From positions 930,001 to 994,000 of the forward strand of contig JBBMOL010000117.1 in the NCBI GenBank assembly GCA_037954665.1: a DNA stretch of 64,000 bases, read 5' to 3'. A program made the position numbers and the translations under genes. A model generated the notes under the pieces. That model worked only from the letters and a program-made list of their open reading frames with translations. It did no database searches and was not told the DNA's origin. The DNA is from Laguncularia racemosa. Taxonomy: Eukaryota; Streptophyta; Magnoliopsida; Myrtales; Combretaceae. This document shows positions 33,232 through 44,780 of the stretch, in pieces; position 1 is the first letter of the stretch, and every line of letters begins with the position of its first letter.

Positions 33232-36200
33232 ATGGATTCTGAATTATGGAGAAGCACCCGTCTCTCATCTTCCTCAAGACGTTACCATACCCGTTCAGGT
33301 TGTACACCGATTTTCCTTTCTTTCCTAATTTTTCGATCTTCTTAGGGTTTCTAGGTTTTTCGCATTGGATTTTGTACTGGGCTTGTTTGATTTCATTTGG
33401 GTGTTCGAAAATGTTGATGTTATGCTGTGGTTTTATTTAATTTACTAGTATTGTTGATTTTAGTGTTTTTATCATTGCAGAGTTGTTTTTCGATGAGTAT
33501 GATGACATGGAGGAGGATTTTGATTCAAAAGGGGAGTTTTTGTGCCCTTTTTGCGGCGAGGAGTTTGATATAGTGGGGCTTTGTTGTCATATAGATGAGG
33601 AACATCCTGTCGAAGTGAAAAATGGGGTAAGTTTGACTTGCTGTATGCTTTGTGTTGCAAGTGCAAGCTATACTTAAGTAAATGCTTACGATACTATAGG
33701 TTTAGGATGGAAACAGATGTGTTGTTTCTTTCTTTTATAAGTAGATGCTTTTTTTTTTTTTTAATTTTTTTGTTGCGGTAATGAAGGCACTGCTGTAATT
33801 AGATTGGCTATCTCCTGTGGCCTTCTTGTGAATAACTCTGGAACATCACGCAATGTTGTGTTAATACCTGTGCCCAGACCGTAGCTGTTTAACCATAAAA
33901 ATTTTCTTGGATGGTCGTTTTGGTTGTTCTGTTGTACTGCGAATTTATGTGAGCCCTACTTATTTTTGCAGTAACAATGTTTAAGCTGATAGATGGAATA
34001 GGGGTGTACAACTAAGCCCTAAAGGTAGTTCCTAGGATTGTAAGATGACATAATTTGAGCTTTCTTATATGATTTTATAGTTCTTTAGTAGGATAGGGAA
34101 ACCTTGATGTGGGTAATAGTAGATAAGCTGTGCAATTTTTGCATTCAGGGATGAGGGGATAACTGAATAACTTAAGTTAGATAAGTGGTACTTTGACATC
34201 ATCTTTGTGCTCTGAACCCATTTTTCTTTTGGAATTTAGGTTTTCTGTAGTATATATACATCACTTTTCCTGATCTTGTTTATGATTGGGGTTGTGATTG
34301 TGAAATTGCAGGTTTGTCCTGCATGTGCAAAGAAGGTGGGGGTGGATATTGTTGGCCACATCTTACAACATGGAAATTTATATAAGATATCCTTTACATT
34401 TAGTATGGGTTCTATTTGTATTTTACTTTAAGCTTGGATATCACACTTTTTAGGTTTCCTTTTTCTGCACTTGTATTGTCAGATATTTATTGTGCTTCCT
34501 TAGTTTGTAGCTCCTTATCCTTCTCCTTTGAATGCTGAGATTCTTGATTCTTTAAGGTCTGCTTGTTTAATTTCATGCGATCACATTTGTTTTATAGGAG
34601 AGCTTGGCAGAGATGAGATTTTGGAGTGAAGAATATAGTTTTGGTTCCCAATTCAATCCAATTGGTTTCTCCCTTCCAATAATTTATTAGGATTTCAAGG
34701 AAGTTGGAACCATTGAACCATATTTTTTGCTTCATACCTTTAGTTGGTTGTGTATTTGATAGTTATTTGTTGTTCTCACAAAATCCTTTCCTTTTCTGTT
34801 TATGATATTATAATTACATTAAGATGGCTTGTCTGATATTAAATTGTCGATGTGAATGTTTCTCTGTGGAGATTCTGTTTTCATGAGGCAATTACATTTT
34901 TTGTGTTGCAGCATGTGATATTGTTTTTTTATGTTTTCTCTTGAAAATCAATGTTTTCCTTTACTAGTAGTACATGCCTCGCAAGCCAAGGTTTCGCAGA
35001 GGTGGATCCAATTCAGCATATTCTATTTTAAGGAAGGAGCTCCGGGAAGGAAGCATGGAATCCTTCTTTGAGGGCTCTTTACGCCCTTTTTCATCCTCGC
35101 GTGCAGATCCAGATCCTTTGTTGTCATCATTTATAAGTGCTCCTACTCTTGAGGAACCTACTAGTGTGGAGGCACATTCTTTGTCAGAAGCAAATTCAGT
35201 CAAAGAAACCTCTGATGAAGAATTATTGGAAAGGTATGGTTGCTGGATATATTTATGTTTCCAAAATTTTAAAGAGAAGAATTATTTTTCTTTTTGGTTG
35301 GACTTTTTGGACTGGGAGAGAGAAGGAAAAAAGAAAGGTTGGGGGTTGGGAAGCATTTGGGTAGGTTGGGGTCAAATAGTTGTTGAAAATTTCAATAAGG
35401 AAACCAGCGGTTTGGAATTTAAGAAGGATACCATGAGGTTCCTGATTCCTGATGCAACATATGCCTGAGGGCATACTGACCAATTTATTTAAGTACACAG
35501 CTTCCCATGGAATATTATCCATTGAATGAGAGCATACCTAGGTATAGCTTTAGGGAACCATACCAATTTAGTTCAAGGAATCTTTGGATGAGGTTCCATA
35601 ATGCTATACAGGGCTGATTTTATTGAGAATAGACTGCTCGTAGATGGTAATGACATAACGCCATCAGCTTCCCTGGGTCTAGGTCTGATTGTTTCCCCTT
35701 CATATGTGCCAAATCTCTCTAAGCCTCTCAGAAATTATGGAGCAAAGACCTGCATTTTGGGGTACGACTGACCCATTGATCATTCATGGCTCAAAGAAAT
35801 TAGAAAGAGCTCAGCTTCAGAGCCATCGGTCTATCCAGAAGGATATAAATTAAACAGAAGAATTTGCTTTAACCTGCTTGCTTAAGTATTTTGACCTATT
35901 TCACAGGCTCTTTTGTGAAAGTTGATCTTTCTATCAGCTACTACCTTAGAGATTCATTGCTTGAGAGCATGGTCATCAGTGTAAACTTTTGTTTTGAAGC
36001 GTTATTTGCTTGTTAATGGACGAAAAGATCCTGCATAAACAGACATGGCCTCTATGAAACCTAGCAAAAGATTTGATCCTTGGGCACTATTATAGGAGTT
36101 GTCTCACTCTTTAGGCTAGTGATCCTCTTTGTTCCTAGAACTATGAGGAAACTGGATTAGAGAAGACTGATCTTTGGTGTCCTCTAATCACTTTGATGAG

Positions 36201-38771
36201 ACTGCTCTTTTTTCCCCCCCTCTTCCCTCTAATAAATTTCCTTTATATTCAGCTTCGAATGAATGAAGAAAATATTTGGCATCCTTCTCTGCCTGTGAAT
36301 TCAATTGGATGAATCTGAGCTAATTAGAGCTGTGAATGCATGACGGTTTATATTGGATTTTTCCTAAAACTTACAGTTTATATTGGATTGTTCCTAAAAC
36401 TACTTCATATATAATGAATGCAAGGAGGTAAGTTCTTTTGCCTCTTATTTGAAGAGATTCTCCCAGAAGCATGTAGCTGCTAAGAGAACAAGTCTTCTGC
36501 CTTATCATTAAATTTATCTTTGCATAGAGAGGGATATGGTAGATGATCTGAATTATATTGAACTTTTCTATTGCATGCAAGGAGGTAAGTTCTACAATGA
36601 TCTATTGTAGTTAGAACCACATCTTCTGATTTCTTAAAGAAAAAAGGTTCAGCAGTTCGTACTTGCAGCAAAATAAATTTATGTTTAGGGGAATTATATG
36701 TCCCCCACGCTCTTCTCTCTTGTCTAGATTTGGATCTGTCAGTGCTAATGTGAATGTAATTGGCAAAGGAGATATGTATATCATGTCCAATTTAGATGCT
36801 AGGATAGACTTCTCAAATTTATCTATTGGGTGCCTTGAGAATCATTAACAACTTATTTATCTTAAAAAAGGAAGAAAGTCTGCCCAAGAAGGGAAAAATC
36901 TTTAAATACCCATAAATCAATGTTAATGCCTTTGCCTCTCACTGAAGAGCTATTTTTGCTTCCTGTATGCATTTGTTAACTCATGATGGACTGAATCCCT
37001 TTCTTCTTACAGTTGGATTATGGTAGTAACTGTTTGAAATTTACATTGTATATAGCTAATACACTGTTAGTGTAGGGGCTTAAGATGATATTGGGTCATG
37101 AACATCGACATAGATTTTTTAATTTGATTTTTGTTATTTAGACTGGCGAACATATAATTGATCATTTAAGTTATGTTTGATATTGGTGCAATCTTGAGCA
37201 GATAGGAACTTCATTATTTGGTGGAGAATGGATGGACCTGATATTTCTAGTGTCAATCTTTTAGCTGGGCTAGAGGTCCTGTGTTTGTTAGGGTATCCAT
37301 GAAGACCCATGCCTAATTTGGTAGGTTATGGTCTAGTCTAGGATGTAATGTATGTGTATATTATTGAACAGACTTCGATAGAAGTCCTGTTTCCAGGTTG
37401 CTTTCTGGGAATAACCTTGAGCCTGTCTTTAGATGTTTTCCTCTTCAAGCTGCTTTTTATTTTTATTTATTATTATTTTTTTCAGTGGGTAAGATTCAGT
37501 AATTTCCTCTTTAAGGTTTTAATTTCTTTCTTAGCTGAAAGTTATAGATGCATCGATTTCTGAGTATAATTTGTTTGGTTAAGGTGTAAGCATGAGAAGG
37601 TAGTTCAGGCAGAGGAAACCCATATGCCTTGGCATTTTACATGTGGTTTGGGAAACTTTGTAGTTAAATTTGAGTGCATATTGGGCTGAAAATACATTGA
37701 CTGTTTACTGAGGGAGTGGGATAAGGTAGTCTGTATTTATGTAGAATTGGTGGATGGTGATGTGGGTGATGGAGATGGTTGAGACCGAATTCATTTGTAT
37801 TTTTGTACTTTCTTTATCTGAGTGAGTGATAGAGCCCAGTGTTTGTGGTGGATTTGTAGTTCTCAATTGATGCAGTGTGAAAGTGAGTGTTGTTTGGAGA
37901 GATGGAGTAGGTGATGATTGATTGGTGGTTTGAATTTACCAGTTTGGTTGCTTTTCAGCCTTTAAATGTATTTACTGTCTGGTCTGGGTTCAAGTGGGTG
38001 TTTAAGCTGGTTCAGTGCCGCTGCTGACTGGCCTGAGATCAAGTCTTTTCTTGAACTTTGTGCTGTCCTACGTGTCAAGACATGGATCTTCTATTATCAG
38101 TGACAGAGTGAATGGATCTGTTGTCTCGACTCAGGAAAAGAGTTTCATGTTGATTTTATGAGCTCAGATTGATGTTTGGTGCACTTGAGCTTTACTTGAT
38201 CGGGCTTGTGCTGTTTTTTCTCTCTAAAAGCAGACCTATCTTTGAACTTGATTAAAGTTTGATCTAGTTGAGGTGGATTGCAATCTTCATTACACTTGCA
38301 GCTTGTTTGAGGGAAACTAGATTGCCATTTAGTGGAACTTGAGTAAATGTTTTGCCAGGTTGGAGTACTTTGGGGGTCTACTTGACTTGTTATAAACCCA
38401 CTCCTATGAACGTCACACTAATGCAAACTACAGAGTCATGCATTTTTCATTAGAGCACCGTGGCTCGATGATGTAGACTAGGACACACCATTTACGCATT
38501 TGAGCCAATGCTGGGAAGCAGGTCGAATGGTTCAACATGTTGGTAACTTTAGTGCAATTCGTCTTAATAGCTGTGTCTTCTTCTGCTTCTTTTCTTTTAA
38601 TCCTATTATGTGCTTTCAATCGTCTTGCCATTTGAATTTAACATAATCGTTCTTAATGGCAGTACCACGCAAGACTCGCTGTCGTCGGCCCAGGATAAGG
38701 AAGAGGCGGCTCGAAAGAGCAAATTCGTCCAGGGGTTGCTGCTGTCTACCATCTTCGATGACGACTTATAA
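33232..38771 (+). CDS. Di19 family C2H2 zinc-finger protein
   Basis: Five exons join without a stop: 33232-33298, 33481-33626, 34312-34386, 34974-35233 and 38663-38771. They total 657 bases, 218 residues, a normal length for Drought-induced 19 proteins. The N-terminus (MDSELWRSTRLSS) is typical. The first finger is CPFC..HIDEEH (about residues 45-65) with the family signature FDIVGLCCHIDEEHP. The second is CPAC..HILQH (about 73-91). A basic segment (RKPRFRRGG) is a probable nuclear localisation signal, followed by SILRKELREG and DPLLSSFI. The C-terminal Di19 domain ends KFVQGLLLSTIFDDDL. Family knowledge: nuclear zinc-finger regulators in drought, salt and ABA responses, several phosphorylated by calcium-dependent kinases. 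Introns 1, 2 and 4 are GT-AG; intron 3 has AT-AC ends. The open frame 34974-35468 is exon 4 read through its donor. Confidence 0.95.
33299..33480 (+). other. Di19 intron 1
   Basis: GT-AG, 182 bp, phase 1. Donor TTCAG|GTTGTA, acceptor ATCATTGCAG|AGTTG. Confidence 0.85.
33627..34311 (+). other. Di19 intron 2
   Basis: GT-AG, 685 bp, phase 0. Donor GGG|GTAAGT, acceptor AAATTGCAG|GTTTGT, placed between the two zinc fingers (KNG|VCPAC). Confidence 0.9.
34387..34973 (+). other. Di19 intron 3, U12-type AT-AC intron
   Basis: No GT or AG edge joins the flanking coding segments. Cutting at AAG|ATATCCTTT and TAGTAC|ATGCCT restores the frame and the family-typical LYK-MPRK sequence. ATATCCTTT is the exact consensus 5' site of U12 AT-AC introns. 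Upstream of the 3' end lies TTCCTTTAC (34956-34964), one base off the U12 branch consensus, with the branch A about 10 bases before the splice site, a normal U12 spacing. Length 587 bp, phase 0. Confidence 0.9.
35234..38662 (+). other. Di19 intron 4 (3429 bp)
   Basis: GT-AG, phase 2. Donor GAAAG|GTATGG, acceptor TTAATGGCAG|TACC; the joined codon is AGT. It is about ten times longer than an ordinary plant intron. It contains no recognised exon. It has a 28-bp tandem repeat (about 36347-36402) and two identical 17-base copies of a strong donor-like motif (36420-36436 and 36577-36593). Open frames inside it are not supported as genes. Confidence 0.85.
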
Positions 38772-38901
38772 TTTTCTGTCCGGATGGCCGATTGAGGAAA
38801 GTAGTAAAGCCTAGAAGTATACTTGCTAGGTGAGGAGTTTTAGGTTGGGCTTTGGGGGAATTCTGTGTACGTAGGACTTGAATTGTGTATAATCATATCT
38901 A

Positions 38902-38932
<31 letters not shown>

Positions 38933-38971
38933 ATACATATATATATATATATATTATATATATATAGTAGG
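38772..38971 (+). other. Di19 3'UTR with a microsatellite
   Basis: The region after the TAA carries a (TATC)n/(TA)n compound microsatellite at about 38899-38967. The transcript end is not fixed. Confidence 0.5.
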
Positions 38972-40780
38972 AAGCCTATCTTGTATTATCTTTTGTAGTT
39001 CTCTGAAGAACCTCTGGTGTTAATAATAATATGATGGCAACCTGCGAGATGCTGCCGTAGTGGCTTAGACACACCTTGTAGTAATAATATTTGTTACTTT
39101 ATTTATTTTTCAAAAAAGAGAATTTTAATTTTTAAGAGTTTTTTTTTATTTTACTCTATTAAAAATAATTGTCACTTATGATGAAAAATAGAAATTTTTA
39201 TTTTCATTATATCCATTGCATCCTCATCAATATTGCAATCAATAACTAAAGGAAGATAAATTAGTAACTTTATTTGTATTTTTAATTTAGTATTATAATT
39301 AATAAAGTAAAATAAATATTTTTTATAATAAAAATTAAATAAAATAAATGTTAGAATAAAAAATTTTAATTTATTTTTTATAATAATTATTTTTAAAATA
39401 TTTTTTTTTATTTTTTATTTATTTCATTCAAGAAAGGAAATGGATGTAGTGGTATAAAAAAAGTCATTTAACTTGCTCTCATTTTGAGTTAAGAGACAGA
39501 TAAAGAGATATATCCCATTGCATTGATTGAGGACGTTTGCAGTGATTTAAGGGGATCGGAGACCTAACAATAAATTATTTATCAATCAAGCATTCTTCTC
39601 ATGGTTGGATCTAATCTCCTCAACCTACAGCTTTAACTTTTCAAGCCTGCAGGATTACCTTTTATTTTTGTGATTGTTGTCTTGGTGGTAAATTGAAAGA
39701 CAAATTTTCATAATTTATAGTGCCAATCAATACAATTATAGAAAGAAACGATTGTTTAAAAAGATCTAAACCGTCAGTAATCTACTGTGAATGCAATCCA
39801 AATCCAAGCCCGAATCGACAACCTTTTTTACTGAAGCATATTACGGTACAAAAACAATTTTGAGACAATGTTCAAAATGGGTCTAATTTGATACATCGTA
39901 AAATAAAGTAGTTATCTATTATAAATGATAATATGATCTTTTACCTACCAATACAACTTTGTAAGAGGTATTGTGAAGCCCGATCCTAGGGTGAGTGGAT
40001 AATCTTGTTGGGTATTATGGGTCATATGATAGATTTCGATAATAGATTTTTTAGAACTTATTCTTACATAGTATGATATGGATATAAAGTTTTCTTATCT
40101 TGTACTTATTTTAGAATTTGTATTTTAAGATATATAAAGTATAGGCATAGGAGCATTGTTTGTTTATAAAATGTTGCTAAATAGTATTAATGAATGAATA
40201 GTAATTGATAATATTATACTTTTTTAATAATAAATGTTTTAGTAAAAAAGAAAAAAAAAGTTTTAAGTCCATAAGTTAATTATCCTAAACAGTTAAAACC
40301 TAATGCTGCCCTTCCTTCTTTTTCTTATTCTTAATTCTTCTCTTCAACTTTAAGTTTTTTATTCTTTTGTCTTTTTTTTTTTTTGAGTTTCATATATTTT
40401 GTTATAGATTTAATAAATTTTGAGTATAAAAAACTTATAATATCATATATAGATTATTTTTTAAAATATTATATAAACTAAAAATTTATTAAAAAATAAA
40501 ATTTATGAGTTCCATAAAACATTTTATATGTTTTATAAAGTATGTTTAATTTTAAAATTTGAGAACTTATACTTTTATAGGGTAGATTACGGATAGGGTT
40601 TTATATTCTCTACTTATCTTATATCATTTATTCTTATCTTCTAACTTTTTTTTTTTAAAATAAAAATTCCTAAAACATGGTATAAAAATTTTCGAAAGAT
40701 ACTTGATTAAATTTCGTGACTTTGAAACGTCGGACTTTTGAACAAATAAGTGGGAGAATAATTCTATTCTTCGAGAAGAT
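38972..40780. other. AT-rich gene-free stretch
   Basis: Very AT-rich, with many A and T homopolymers. No exon, domain or element boundary was recognised. Confidence 0.5.
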
Positions 40781-41300
40781 CCGACTTAAGGGCAAATGCA
40801 GTTGTACTTGTACATCTTGTAGCTGATGGTAATCTTCCTTTTTTTATTTTTGTTCCATTTCATGAATTGCGATAGGATGATGCGACAAGAAGGGTTGCAT
40901 TCTGTGTTAAATATATAAATCAAATTATTATTATTATTATTATTAATATATAAATTAATAATAAAATAAAAAATAAAATCGATCCGATAAAAAAACACGT
41001 GGGACCATCGAAATTTCCGTGAAGCATCCGGTCATATCACGTATGCTAGAAGCCAGTAACAGCAGCGATGGCGTTGATTTTCTCTTCCACGTGGTTGGAA
41101 TTACCCGTGCTCCAACAGGAACCAGATAATTACCTTTCGAAGGTTGACTATTCAACGATAACATTAACATGTATTATAATTTTTATTTTATGGGGCGGAC
41201 ATGGCGGACGTCCTTGATCTAGGGCAGATTCATGTGAACGGACGCGACATCACCGGTCGGTCTGACTTCAAACTATCATGTTTTCATGTATTTGTCCGTA
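40781..41300. other. GC-richer island with G-box motifs, no assigned gene
   Basis: This block stands out from its AT-rich surroundings. It has two CACGTGG G-boxes (about 40996 and 41090) and a TTGACTATT W-box-like word (about 41142). A 49-codon open frame from an ATG at 41068 to a TGA at 41217 has no recognised motif. It may be the remains of a promoter or first exon. A minus-strand frame at 40955-41170 overlaps it and is equally unsupported. Confidence 0.35.
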
Positions 41301-41519
41301 TTAATAAGGTTGTATTTAAAAGCTTTTTTTTTTTTTAATTTAATGTTTGCCGTGAATTTTACGCAAGATATTGTCGTTTTCTTTTCGCAAGTGTTTTTTT
41401 TTTTTTTTGGAAATATAATTTACGTGTTATTCCATAAAAAAAAAAAATCAAGTGTAAATGACTTCCCCAGAATTAGAAGACTTGTACAAAAATAAGGAAA
41501 ATTGAAGAAAAGAAATTTT

Positions 41520-41945
41520 TAAGCTAAGTGTTTTAATGTGTCTCGTAAAAAAATCGTTCTCTTAAAAAATGGAGCGAATTTGGAGGAAAAGTATATGAAA
41601 AGATTTAAATATTTTTTATTTAAAATGATATTTTAAAATTTTAAAGAAATTTTAGTATTTTAAAAAGTATATATAAAAAAAAAAATCTAACTTTTCATCT
41701 ACAATCACTTTTTCCTATTTAAGCCAACCTTTTTCGTGGATCTTGCAAAAAAAAAAAAAAAAAAACTGTCTTCTCCAAAATAGAGAGAATTTGGAAAGAA
41801 AATGTATAAAAAAATTTAAATATTCTTTTATTAAAAAAATAATTTAAAAATTTAATACATTTTCGTATTTTAACAAGTAATAAAAAATAAAACTACCTTT
41901 TTATCCATAATCATTTATTCTTATTTTCTTCCTATCTAAATAAGT
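41520..41945 (+). repeat. Diverged direct repeat of about 200 bp
   Basis: About 41540-41720 and 41745-41935 share the order CTCTTAAAAAATGGAG / TCTCCAAAATAGAG, GAATTTGGA, TTTAAATATT, TTTAAAATT, GTATTTTAA, ATCACTTTTTCC / ATCATTTATTC. It is an old tandem duplication in AT-rich DNA; no gene was found. Confidence 0.45.
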
Positions 41946-42722
41946 ATTTTTCCTTTATTTTCTTTGTCTTTTATTTTTTTTTTCATCTCATTTTCTTTCT
42001 TTTCAATTTCTTTCCTTCATCCCGAATAAAATGTCAACGAAAGGTATTATAAACTTTTAGGGACTTCTTCGACTTTAGCCAGTTTAATATAATATTTAAT
42101 TAATTTTCCCTAGATAATCATTCCTTCCTCACTTAAACAAGTATTTTGCCTTTATTTTCTCTCCTCTAATTCTTTTCTTTTATTTTCTTTCTTTTCCCTT
42201 TCTTTACTCCATCCCAATCAAAGTGGTAGACTAATTTGAAGAATGAATGTTTTTTTAAAAAGAGTCGTTTGTCTTCCTAAAAAAATTTAGAAATTTTCTT
42301 TTAATAAAAAAATATTTTCTCTTATAAATTTTTTTTTTAACAAAATATACAAAAATTTGATATATATTTTCAGATGAGAAATCAACGTTATATAACATCC
42401 TTATTCAACGTTATATAATGTCCTTTACTCAAGTCATATTTTACCCAGTGACATGTCTTGTAGATCACTTCAATTAATGTGATTCACTTAACTGCATCAC
42501 AAAAAATAAAAATCGCTTTTTCGACCTTACCTTATTTAATAGTCATAGCCCTTTGCAACACTAAAATAAAAAATCATTCTTTTTCACCTTATTTAATATG
42601 TTGGCTGTAGCTATCCCATTCTTATTCTTATGAGATCTAAACATGTTCCGGCTCTATGTTAATCCAAGTGCTACAAGTATAATAGTGTTGGAAAGTGCAC
42701 ATTTTACTTTTCTTTTTAGCTT
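41946..42722. other. AT-rich gene-free stretch
   Basis: No gene or element was recognised. Confidence 0.5.
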
Positions 42723-44780
42723 TTGGTTGCTATAAATGATTATAGCTTAGTAGTGAGAGAAATATACTAAAATAATATATATATTTTTAAAAATAATCAC
42801 GAAATATGATATTCGAGAAATTAATTCGTGATATAGGTGATGAAAGCGTAAATTTGAAATGCATTTTCGAGCAATGACTTCCTCACAATAATTCCTGTCA
42901 ATATTATTTACTGTCCAATAATTTCATTAGAATGTTACTTTGTGCTCCACTAATTTACCTGCAAACCTATAAAGCCTGCAAATCTACAAAGCTTGTAGAC
43001 CTACAAAAAGCATACAAACCTATAAAAGCATACAAAGCAAATTTGCAAATCTATATTATAGATGTTAAAAAAAGTATTATTTTTTTCTCCTAGCTATAAT
43101 ACTACATCTACAATATAATATAACACATTGCTCCCTTACTTTCTTGCTCTTTTACACAAGTTTGAGGAAGAAAAGCTCATGAACCTATGAGGATTGTCAA
43201 TCAAGTTTAATGACATTGTCGATATCTTCCCATTTCTTCAACAAAAATGCTCGATTAAGCTATATTTTGGTATATATTTTCATCAATAATTAAATTTTTT
43301 TCTTCATTATGCTAGTTTTCATCATTCTACAAAACTTTGCTATGATTCTTCGTAGTCTTTTTTTTTTTTTTCAATTACTAGTGTTTGTTGTTAGTTTGTA
43401 ATGTGTTATACATGATTTATGTAAATCTTGTAGTACATAATATGCGATAGTTAGTTTTTCTGTTACTATGAGAATAATTTGCACACAATACGTATTTAAC
43501 AAAAGTTTTAGAGGAGTTTAGATGGGAAGAAAATGAATATTGTGTAACTAAAAAGTTCATATTAATTTTATCTTTTTAGAAAACCATAGCATATTAATGT
43601 TGTGATAGTTTGTGAGGTAAGTGTTAAATTGTTTTTTTTTTTTAATTAAATTTAATTTTTTTTCTTTAAAATTTTATGAAAACATATTTTTAATTATATA
43701 ATTAAAAAATTAAATTAAAAGAATATATGTTAAAGAAAAATGTAAATTTAATTTAATTTCATTTAAAAAAATTAAATATAAACTTACCACTTTTAAAAAT
43801 CTTCAATATTAAATCTTTTCATTTTTTTAACAAAATTAAGTAACTTTTTATTATATGTAAATTAATATTTTAAAATTTTAAATTTATTATGAATTTTTAA
43901 ATGAATTATTTTTTTCATTACTCTTATGTAAAGTTTAAAATTTTCCTATTGAAAATAAAAAAAATAAAAAAATAAAAAAATTCAATTTTTATTCACATGT
44001 TAAGAAAATGAACATTATGCTCATAAAAAAATTCGTATTAATTTTGAATGTAAAATTTTGGTTTATTATTTAAATTTTTATAAAAAATTTTTGGAATTAA
44101 ATAATCTTTTAAAAAATTAATTTAAAAAAATACTTGTTCATGAAAATGTTAATATTAATTTTTTAATTGAAAATAATTTTAATTATCAATTTAATATTTT
44201 GATTTTTTTTATTTTGAAAAAAATTAAGAAAATTTTTTATTTCTAAAATAAAATTAAAATTTTTTGAATTTATTAATTTTTTTATAAACAATTTTTTTTT
44301 TGTTCTGTTATGTTTTCTCTTAAAGTATTTTGATGATAACAAAATATACTAAATGTTTTTAATTAAGTTCATTTGGTGCATAGAAATAATTATATTTACA
44401 ATTTGACTAAGAGTTAAAAGATCAAAGAATAAATAAAGGAAAGCTACATTGTTTTTAATTACTTAGAAGATAAGTCAAAAGATGTTCATTATAAAGAATA
44501 ATAGGAACTCAGAAGATAAGTCAGAAGGTATTACTGTTATAAGTTCATTTAAACAAAACAACTTTATATATAAATTTAAGTTGCATAACTATCAATGTCG
44601 AAGACATAACTCTACTTATTAAATATATTTGGGTAATATGTTCAATTCATTTTACTAAAGTAGGAAAAATATCCATGGGGATCTAAGTGATTAATTTTGA
44701 AATTAAAAGATTTAGTTAAATTGTGATAATAGAGTTGGAAGAGAAGGCTGACGCTTAAGGCGAAACCTCCACAAATTTAT
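42723..44780 (+). repeat. Tandem duplication, copy 1 (2058 bp)
   Basis: From TTGGTTGCTATAAATGATT at 42723 the sequence repeats from 44781 with a constant offset of 2058 bp, measured at both the start and the LTR block. The first 1.6 kb is unidentified AT-rich DNA with a TATA-like and CT-rich segment (about 42970-43170). The rest (44311-44780) is a copia LTR fragment with an internal deletion. Confidence 0.8.
44311..44780 (+). mobile_element. Copia LTR fragment with internal deletion
   Basis: It starts TGTTTTCTCTTAAAG, matching the LTR at 46369. It follows that LTR to about 44726, then jumps to a segment equivalent to 47819-47856 (GAAGAG..GACTGAC..CTTAAGGCGAAACCTC) and ends there. So about 1 kb of LTR interior and the 3' end are missing. 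Confidence 0.75.

Noticed and set aside
34974..35468. 164-codon frame starting MPRKPRF as a separate gene
   Set aside because: It is Di19 exon 4 read through its donor at 35234 into intron 4. The protein family and the joined frame both require splicing there.
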